Assembly: GCA_009667805.1 (NCBI GenBank)
Contig: CM019063.1
Location: 355,222,942 to 355,286,941, forward strand
DNA length: 64,000 bases
Direction of reading: 5' to 3'
Source of the DNA: Leptobrachium leishanense
Lineage: Eukaryota; Chordata; Amphibia; Anura; Megophryidae
How positions within the stretch are numbered: position 1 is the first letter of the stretch; each line of letters opens with the position of its first letter. Position numbers and translations under genes: made by a program. Below are positions 57,341-64,000 of the stretch, piece by piece. Under the pieces are notes generated by a model. That model worked only from the letters and a program-made list of their open reading frames with translations, ran no database searches and was not told where the DNA came from.

Positions 57341-57364
57341 TACCTTCCCCCTTAGAGTGGACCC

Positions 57365-57508
57365 CCAGGCACACTCTCCCACACCAAACACATCCCTAAA
57401 TAGGAAATCCGCATTCAGGTGCTCCTTCCCAGGATGATGCCGGACACTGAAGGAGTAGGTTTGTAATTCCAAATACCTCCTAGTGAGCCGTGCATTCTTG
57501 GATTTCAT
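57365..57508 (-). pseudogene. Element F RNase H C-terminal end
   Basis: Minus-strand reading: [20 protein letters not shown], then LNADFLFRD. This is the end of a gypsy RNase H (the H.PG..N.ADFLSR block). It is followed within about 30 bases by the purine tract and 3' LTR, so it forms the end of Pol. The CR1 copy E lies directly upstream, with the RT absent. Confidence 0.8.
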
Positions 57509-57509
57509 G

Positions 57510-58512
57510 GTGCGAGGTCTTGTTACCAGTGGGGTACCTCAGGGGTCAGTACTTGGACCCATTCTATTTAATATTTTTATTAGTGATATTGCAGAAGGTA
57601 TAATGGAAAAGTATGTCTTTTTGCTGATGACACAAAGATTTGCAACAGGGTTGACGTTCCTGGAGGGATCAGCCAAATGACAAATGATTTAGGTAAACTA
57701 AAAAAATGGTCGGAGCTGTGGCAATTGAGTTTTAATGTGGATAAGTGCAAGATAATGCACCTGGGATGTAAAAACCCAAGGGCTGAATATAGACTATTTG
57801 ATACAGTCCTAACCTCAACATCTGAGGAAAGGGATTTAGGGGTTATTATTTCAGAGGATCTAAGGGTAAGTAGTCAATGTAATAGAGCAGCAGGAAATGC
57901 TAGCAGAATGCTTGGTTGTGTAGGGAGGTTGTGTAGGAAAAGGGAAGTGCTCATGCCACTGTACAGAGCACTGGTGAGACCTCACTTGGAGTACTGTGTG
58001 CAGTACTGGAGACCGTATCTCCAGAAGGATATAGACATCTTAGAGAGAGTTCAGAGAAGGGCTACTAAAATGGTGTACGGCTTGAAGGAGAAAAGTTACC
58101 AGGAAAGGCTTAATGATCTTAACATGTACAGCTTGGAAAAAAGACGAGACAGAGGAGATATGATAGAAACATTTAAATACGTAAAGGGAATCCACAAGGT
58201 AGAGGAAGGGAGTATATTTAAAAGGAAACAAAGTAGCAAAACAAGAGGACATAGTCTTAGATTAGAGGGGCAAAGGTTTAAAAGTAACATCAGAAAGCAT
58301 TATTTTACTGAGAGGGTGGTGGATACATGGAACAGTCTTCCAGTTGAAGTGGTAGAGGGCAAAACAGTAATTGTATTTAAGCAAGCATGGGATAGGCATA
58401 AGGCTATCCTAAACAAAAGATAAATCCAGGTAAAGTATCCATGTAATTGGGCAGACTAGATGGGCCGAAAGGTTCTTATCTGCCGACATTTTTCTATGTT
58501 TCAATGTTTCTA
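57510..58512 (+). mobile_element. CR1 LINE 3' fragment (copy E)
   Basis: 5'-truncated CR1 inserted in element F on the opposite strand. ORF2 remnant: [20 protein letters not shown] at about 57513. The catalytic FADD region is broken by a small deletion near 57610. From 57677 there is a 248-codon open stretch ([16 protein letters not shown] to AILNKR, stop at 58423). The 3' UTR ends in a TTTCTATGTTTCAATGTTTC-type tail. Same subfamily as copies A and C. Confidence 0.9.
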
Positions 58513-60141
58513 AGAGAGCACAAACCTCCTTCATAAGCTTTGATCTGAAGTTTGTACCCTGGTCTGTCAGTATCTCTTTAGGAATACCCACTCTAGAGAA
58601 CAACTTTATCAATTCATTGGCTATTGTCGAGGCTGAGGTATTCCGGAGAGGAATCGCCTCTGGGTACCGGGTTGCATAATCAACTATTACCAGGATATGA
58701 TGGTTACCTGCTGCAGTTTTCTCAAGAGGACCAACTAGATCAACCCCAATCCTTTCAAATGGCAGTTCCACTAATGGTATCGGTATAAGTGGTGCTTTGA
58801 CTTGTCCCTTTGGAGCCACTAGCTGACATTCCGGGCAGGACTTACAAAAATTTTCTACCTCCTTATATACACCAGGCCTGTAAAACCTGTACAATAAACG
58901 AGCAAGAGTCTTCTCTCTCCCCAAATGCCCTGCAAGGGGAATAGAATGAGACAGCTGTAACAGTTGTCTCCTATAGCCTTTTGGTACCAATATCTGCTCA
59001 CATAGGTATTAGGGTGTTTGCAAACTCTGTATAGCAATTCATCCCTTAGCATAAAATGGGGGAACTGACTATGCTTGAGTGCATCCAAACCATGTCCACT
59101 TGCAACAGCCAGGCTGTAGAATGCTCCCCTCAGTGTGGGGTCATTTTTCTGTGCCCTTCGCACATCCCTAGGACTTGTCCCCAACTCAGGTATAGGGTCC
59201 CCAGGGTCCCCTAAAGCATCATCAGGTTTGGCATTCCCTGCTTGCTGTCCCATGTCTTCCCCAGCTATCACCTGCTGAACATGGCATTTATGTTCCACAT
59301 CCTGCATTTCTGCCCATTCTCTTTTCTCCAGTGTTTTTGTTTTATGAACCCTAGCTCTTGTAGAAAACAAGTCTGGGTCCTTAAAAGGGAAGAGTTTTCC
59401 TATATCTGCACTGCATTCCTCTTCCTTTCTTAGTTCCACATCTTTGACCTGAACTTTGAGGACTCTGCCAAAGTGTTCCCAATCCTTCCCAACCATCACT
59501 GGATATGGTGACTTCTCAGCCACCCCTGCAACAATCTGGGATGCATATCCATCTATCTGAAGGTCGATTTTCGCTGAGGGGTAGGGTTTTACATCGCCAT
59601 GTATGCAAATTATGAGTACAGGTTCTTGCAAGTCCAAGAAGCTGAAGTTAACAAGAACCTGTTGTACCAGAGTTCTCCTACAACCTGAATCAACAAGGGC
59701 CCTGACTTCTATGCCATTCACCCATGCTGGGACTACAAAAGCTTCCAGGTCATTTACTTCAGAGTTAACTGCATAGCACTGGCCAACATAGTCACACTCC
59801 ATAGAGTCCACAGAGGAACAATATTTTGCAATATGCCCACTTTCTCCACACCTAAAGCATACCAGCTGCCTTTCTTGTATCTGATCATTGCTTAAAGCAC
59901 TCACTTTATTGCCAGAAGGCCTTTCTGTACCGGCCTTAGACCAGGGACCTGCTAGAGTTGAGTTCTCCTTAGAGACTTTCTCTCTCCCTGATAGAGGGGT
60001 ATCCAAAAGCGAAGGTTGCTTCCCTAACTTTCCCCACTTTTCTCTTTTACTCTGCTTTTGAACAACCTGATACCCATGGGTAACCTCTGCCTGCAGAAAC
60101 TCTTCTGAAATTTGGACAGCATAATCCAAGGAACTGCATTT
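58513..60141 (-). pseudogene. Element F Pol: zinc knuckle, protease, integrase core
   Basis: Minus strand, open from about 60129 to 58855. In order: VQISEEFLQAEVTHGYQVVQ, the knuckle CFRCGESGHIAKYC (about 59864-59823), protease VRALVDSGCRRTLVQQ (active DSG near 59690) and PVMVGKDWEHF. RRAQKNDPTLRGAF at about 59150 then leads into integrase. A frameshift near 58985 moves to the next frame: HSIPLAGHLGREKTLARL and CKSCPECQ (H-H-C-C), GVDLVGPLEKT (first Asp), and LTDQGTNFRSKLMKEV (second Asp). The sequence ends at the CR1 insertion before the catalytic Glu. Protease is followed directly by integrase, with no RT between. Confidence 0.87.
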
Positions 60142-60144
60142 GTG

Positions 60145-60813
60145 TCATGAAACCCATTGGGACAGACCCTTTGGGAGATGTTTGATGTATTGTTCCAGGA
60201 TTAAGAAATCCATAATTTCAGTTACTGGGCGAGTAGCAGGCTTTAACCATTTATATGCCAAATCTTTGAGCTGCTGAGCAAAATCCCTAGGGGGAGTGCC
60301 CAAAACAAATGTCTTATTCCTGAACTTATTTCTATAACATTCATCAGAAAGACCAAGACGATACAGGATAGCAGATTTCAGTTTATCATAGTCCCCTGCT
60401 TCTGCTTCTCCCAAACACTGATAATCAGCCTGCGCTTCACCGGTTAAAAAGGGAGCCAGTCTTATAACCCAGGTACCTTTCTTCCACTGGGCCAGGGTTG
60501 CAAGTCTCTCAAATGCAGTCAGGTAGGCTTCAGGATCATCCTCTGGTCTCATCTTGGTCAGAGCATGGGAGAAGGACTCTTTAGAAGAACCGTCTGTTCC
60601 ACCTTGTTCCCTTGCATACTCCAGAAGCTGCTGTATAAGTGAAACTTGGAACTCCTGCTGTTGCTCCTGCGTCTCAGTCTGTAGTTGTTGCTGCTGGGCA
60701 TGTTGCTGTTTCTGAATGGATTGCATCTGCTGCAGCAGCTGAAGCTGGAACTCCTGTTGCTGCCTCTGCTGTTGCTGTTCCATCATCCACTTTAACAGCT
60801 TGTCAGAATCCAT
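60145..60813 (-). CDS. Element F Gag with SCAN-like capsid
   Basis: ATG at 60813 (MDSDKLLKWMMEQQQQ) begins a 222-codon frame ending at 60145. The first third is Gln-rich coiled coil. The last ~90 residues read YDKLKSAILYRLGLSDECYR, FAQQLKDLAYKWLKPATRPV and LILEQYIKHLPKGLSQWV. This pattern matches SCAN domains (LLEQF...LP..L..WV), which are known to derive from the capsid of Gmr1-like gypsy elements. The stop at 60145 comes after a small deletion; the following Pol frame begins about 16 bases away in another frame, so Gag-Pol was probably one frame or joined by frameshifting in the intact element. Confidence 0.83.
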   Translation of the reverse strand: MDSDKLLKWMMEQQQQRQQQEFQLQLLQQMQSIQKQQHAQQQQLQTETQEQQQEFQVSLIQQLLEYAREQGGTDGSSKESFSHALTKMRPEDDPEAYLTAFERLATLAQWKKGTWVIRLAPFLTGEAQADYQCLGEAEAGDYDKLKSAILYRLGLSDECYRNKFRNKTFVLGTPPRDFAQQLKDLAYKWLKPATRPVTEIMDFLILEQYIKHLPKGLSQWVS

Positions 60814-60954
60814 TTCCCTAAGAAACAGAAACACAGTCCTAGTGCAGACTGCCTGTACTTTGCGCACACCCAGGTAATGTCACAATTGAGGTCCTCTTAC
60901 CAACTGCCAATGTGAATCAGGCACAACTCCACTCCGCAATCCAGGATTATAACA

Positions 60955-60972
60955 ATCCCACCGCTGCCACCA
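60955..60972 (-). other. Primer binding site, tRNA-Leu type (element F)
   Basis: Complement reads TGGTGGCAGCGGTGGGAT, three bases inside the 5' LTR. Identical over 18 bases to the primer site of element E. Confidence 0.72.
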
Positions 60973-60975
60973 TAT

Positions 60976-61353
60976 TGTAATGGAGTGGACCTTGTCACAT
61001 GAACACCACAGCAGGGTCAGTGTTTCATCAAGCAGTCTTTATTCCTTGTAGCATAGGTGTATACAGGCACAGCTGCTTGGTTCAACCAAATAAACAAAAG
61101 AAGAAAAACCTTTCTCTTCTATTCAGCAATCAATATAACAATAACAAAAGATTGTGTCCTCAAATCACAGGCCTTTAGGAGCTGTGTCTGTCTGAGGGGA
61201 GATCCACCAAAAATGAATCTCCTGTGCCTGTATAGGCGTGTCTGTTTTAAAGCCCCAGCAATCACAACATCAAGCCATTGTGTGTGTTGCTGGGCTGATC
61301 AACCCTGCCAAGTTAACCCTTTCCTCGGGGAACCTTATATACACCCCATCACA
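60976..61353 (-). repeat. Element F 5' LTR
   Basis: 378 bp, partner of 56963-57340. Its right border ACCCCATCACA is followed by TCACG. Confidence 0.92.
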
Positions 61354-61467
61354 TCACGCCAGACACTGCCATACGCAGTAAACTTGCAGGTACCATATAA
61401 GGGTTGTATTCCACCAGGCTCTGTAAATTACCCATTACCTTTACAGGTAATAATGGAAGGTCAGAAG
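61354..61467 (+). pseudogene. Element D: last fragment before hAT-4
   Basis: Joins the 56962 frame across element F (ALKS then RQTLPYAVNLQVPYKG) and runs VNYPLPLQVIMEGQ up to the hAT end at 61468. Short Pro-rich piece, no domain named. Its continuation would lie after hAT-4, outside the window. Confidence 0.45.
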
Positions 61468-61686
61468 TAGGGATGAGCTTTTCGGTTCGATCGGTTCGGA
61501 GTTCGCATTGAACATAGCCTGTTCGCATGTTCACGAACTACGAACATTTCTGCCTGTTTGCCCACAATGGACCACAATGTACTTTTCCACTGGCCTGAAG
61601 CTTGTAATTGGCTACAGCCTTGCACCTGACCAAAGGTCAGGTGCAAGACAGGTTCAACACTATGCCAATCACGGCTCAGAGTCCTG

Positions 61687-61748
61687 ATTGGGCAAAGTTT
61701 GCCCAATCATGGGCTCACAGAGCTAAGTCCCGCAGCACACTATATAAG
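61687..61748 (+). promoter_or_regulatory. hAT promoter: CCAAT palindrome plus TATA (copy 4)
   Basis: Palindromic CCAAT pair at 61687-61707 and TATATAAG at 61741-61748, with a loop of AGT in place of ATT between the arms. Confidence 0.7.
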
Positions 61749-61904
61749 GCTTCACACAGCGCTTCTGCATGTGTTTGAGAGGAGATTTCTGAGGAGATTG
61801 TTGTTGTGTTAGTGTGTGTTCTTATTGCCAGTCTGCCACCAGCAACTGGGGGGGGGGGCTCATCTACTGGGGGGGGTCTCATCTGTTGTAGTCTTTGTGT
61901 TCTC

Positions 61905-62960
61905 ACTCCCAGCAACTATTTTGGGGGCTCAGTAATTTCTACAAAATATTTGTGAATTGAGGTAATCAGAGGTAATCTGTGTTTTATCACTGCCAGCCAG
62001 AATTTTGGGGGCTCAGTAATTTCTACAAAATATTTGGGAATTGAGGTGATCTGTGTCTTATCACTGCCAGTGCCACGCAGTATTTTGGGGGTCAGTAATA
62101 TCTACAAAATATTTGTGAATTGAGGTAATCAGAGGTAATCTGCCACGCAGAATTTTGGGGGCTCAGTAATTTCTCCAAAATATTTGTGAATTGAGGTAAT
62201 CAGAGGTAATCTGCCACGCAGAATTTTGGGGCTCAGTAATTTCTTCAAAATATTTGTGAATTGAGGTGATCTGTGTCTTGTCACTGCCAGTGCCACACAG
62301 TATTTTGGGGGTCAGTAATTTCTACAAAATATTTGTGAATTGAGGTAATCAGAGGTAATCTGCCACGCAGAATTTTGGGGCTCAGTAATTTCTACAAAAT
62401 ATTTGTGAATTGAGGTAATCAGAGGTAATCTGTGTTTTATCAGTGCCAGCCAGAATTTTGGGGGCTCAGTAATTTCTACAAAATATTTTGGAATTGAGGT
62501 GATCTGTGTCTTGTCACTGCCAGTGCCACGCAGTATTTTGGGGGTCAGTAACTTCTACAAAATATTTGTGAATTGAGGTAATCAGAGGTAATCTGCCACG
62601 CAGAATTTTGGGGGCTCAGTAATTTCTATAAAATATTTGTGAATTGAGGTAATCTGTGTTTTATCACTGCCAGCCAGAATTTTGGGGGCTCAGTAATTTC
62701 TACAAAATATTTGGGAATTGAGGTGATCTGTGTCTTATCACTGCCACCCATCAGGGGGTCTCACTGATTTATAGGAGGTTTCTGAGACTTTTAATCTGTG
62801 TCTTCTCACTGCCAGCTATCAGGGGGTCCCACATACTTCTAGCAGATTTCTGCAAATTGTAATCTGTGTCTTGTCACTGTTGCCACCTATCAGGGGGTAA
62901 TATCAAGGGGTCTCACTGACTTGTAGCAGATTTCTGTGAATTGTAATTTGTGTCTTGTCA
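61905..62960 (+). repeat. hAT 5' subterminal tandem array (copy 4)
   Basis: About a dozen units with AATTTTGGGGGCTCAGTAAT, TTTCTACAAAATATTTG, GAATTGAGGTAATCAGAGG and TGTCTTATCACTGCCAG words. It merges into ATCAGGGGGTCTCACTGATT repeats and the leader before the ATG at 63147. Closest to copy 1 in unit type. Confidence 0.85.
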
Positions 62961-63146
62961 CTGGCACCCATCAGGGGGGTCTCACTGATTTATAGGAGGT
63001 TTCTGGGAATTGTAATCTGTGTCTTGTCACTGGCTGCCAGCTATCAGGGTGTCTCACTGAGTTATACCAGAGTTCTGGAAATCTTTAATCTTTATACCAG
63101 AGTTGAATCAGAGTTCTGTATATATTTAATCTATATATCACTCACC

Positions 63147-64000
63147 ATGTCAGAAAGACCAAAAAGGACAGGCAGAGGCTCCCAGACACAGATAAAAGGG
63201 CAAGCAGCCTCTGTGTCGGGAGGCTGTGCCTCTGGTAATCGTGGACGTGGTGCATCCTCTGCAGGGGCACGCTTGTCCTTTCAAACTGGTGCTGGCCGTC
63301 TCAAGCAGCATCAACATACAGAGGATTTGGTGGATTGGCTAACCAGGCCATCCTCATCCTCCGAGTCCTCTGCCAGCCAGGCTTGTAGTGCTTTACAGTC
63401 CACCTCAGCTGCCAAAGCATCTAATGCAGCCTCCATGTCCACAGCTACTCCTGCCGTAGCCTCACTATCACACACAGAGGAGTCAGCTGAATTGTTTGAC
63501 TACAATGACAGTGACATGCTGCTTGAGGATGCGTAATCTCTGAGGTTGAGGAAGGGAGTATAATCAACCTAGAGGAAGGGGGTGCCAGTGATGACACACA
63601 AATAACTGGCACTCATGTTGCCCCAGCAGCTGCGGCATACTGCCAAGTTGGCTCCAGTGACGAGGAGATAGGGGGTGATGATGACAATGATGATGAGGTC
63701 ACTGACTCCACTTGGGTGCCTGATCGAAAAGAGGAATCATGTGAGGAGGAGGGGGAGGAGGAGGAGGTACAGCAAACATGAGGCACAACATCCTCTATGA
63801 CCAACCGTAGCACTAGCCAGTCCAAGGCATCAGATGTCAGAGCTGCTCAGGTGCAGAGCGCTGTTGTCTCAAAGCACACATGCAGGAACTCTGCTGTCTA
63901 GGATTTCTTTAAGAAATGTGCAGCAGACCCCACCGTTGCTATTTGTAATCTATGTCTGATGAGGCTCAAGCATGGGAAAGTCACAGGACGCTTGGGTACC
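63147..64000 (+). pseudogene. hAT transposase N-terminus (copy 4), runs off window
   Basis: ATG at 63147 with the same head as copy 3 (ERPKRTGRGSQTQIKG). A roughly 27-29-base deletion at about 63534 compared with copy 3 shifts the frame, giving a TAA at 63534-63536. The original frame then continues with Asp/Glu-rich sequence (DEEIGGDDDNDDEVTDSTW), a TGA near 63780 after the acidic run, and the BED finger start, where Trp is TAG (TCTAGGAT; copy 3 TCTGGGAA). Finger Cys pair CNLC is intact. Upstream frames from 62955 are array sequence, not coding. At least three lesions, so inactive. Confidence 0.85.

Larger units (their letters stand above)
56963..61353 (-). mobile_element. Element F: Gmr1-like gypsy with SCAN-like Gag
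   Basis: LTR retroelement on the minus strand with 378-bp LTRs (56963-57340 and 60976-61353). Flanks TCATG and TCACG match at 4 of 5 bases. Primer site at 60955-60972 (tRNA-Leu type) and purine tract AAGGGGGAAGG next to the 3' LTR (about 57342-57352, complement). Order along the element: Gag, zinc knuckle, protease, integrase, [CR1 insertion and loss], RNase H end, LTR. Integrase before RNase H is the known hallmark of Gmr1-like elements, unlike ordinary Ty3/gypsy. RT is missing, probably deleted around the CR1 insertion. Confidence 0.85.
61468..64000 (+). mobile_element. hAT element copy 4, 3' end outside window
   Basis: Begins TAGGGATGAGC at 61468 after GTCAGAAG, the 8 bases expected to be repeated at its missing right end. 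Same plan as copy 3: GTTCG-rich end, promoter, 5' array, leader, transposase. The window ends in the BED finger. Confidence 0.9.

Overview
This window looks like vertebrate, most likely amphibian (frog-type), intergenic DNA made almost entirely of transposable elements. The evidence is the mix seen: CR1 LINEs, BEL/Pao, chromodomain and Gmr1-like Ty3/gypsy LTR elements, Tc1, hAT and Harbinger-like DNA elements, and retrovirus-like gag/pro DNA. I found no host gene, rRNA, tRNA or CRISPR array. All alignments were made by eye, so percent identities are not given and boundaries marked 'about' may be off by a few bases.

Layout. 1-7.4 kb: a CR1 LINE (minus; its 3' end lies before the window) sits in a chromodomain gypsy element (4.16-5.97 kb), which itself sits antisense in the 5' part of a hAT element (5.97-7.41 kb, minus). 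7.4-13.5 kb: a Tc1 element (7604-9209), a hAT 3'-end fragment, and a second gypsy pol/LTR remnant carrying a Harbinger-like insertion (10883-12150) and a 130-bp palindromic MITE (12612-12741), then LINE debris. 13.5-23.05 kb: a hAT element with intact ends inside a ~52-bp minisatellite. It is interrupted by two CR1 fragments and a second copy of the chromodomain gypsy element. 23.2-28.5 kb: AT-rich non-coding DNA with one CR1 tail and a solo LTR (24146-24724).

28.6-61.5 kb is a nest. A decayed retrovirus-like element ('D') with Gag- and protease-like reading frames is split into five pieces by: BEL-1 (30107-50517, target duplication GGTAC); an inverted-repeat DNA element (51509-52301); a 3.9-kb LTR element with its own unusual proline-rich ORF ('E', 52780-56678, target duplication GTGAT); and a Gmr1-like gypsy element ('F', 56963-61353, minus). 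A fourth large hAT copy (61468 to window end) follows. BEL-1 is itself split by BEL-2 (35262-41178, minus, target duplication GACTG) and by a hAT element (42171-49577, target duplication CTAAAGAC) that carries a Tc1 (44383-45999). The nesting gives relative ages: D, then BEL-1, then BEL-2 and hAT-3, then Tc1-2.

Most noteworthy: BEL-2 keeps one open 1565-codon reading frame with Gag, protease and integrase, yet lacks the reverse transcriptase and most of RNase H. Its LTRs differ at only 2 of 540 positions. Element E has LTRs and a tRNA-Leu-type primer site but encodes only a SAP-like head plus a 59-residue Pro-rich repeat protein. Element F has a SCAN-like Gag and integrase placed before RNase H. 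The hAT family carries a compact, conserved CCAAT-palindrome/TATA promoter and large subterminal tandem arrays at both ends.
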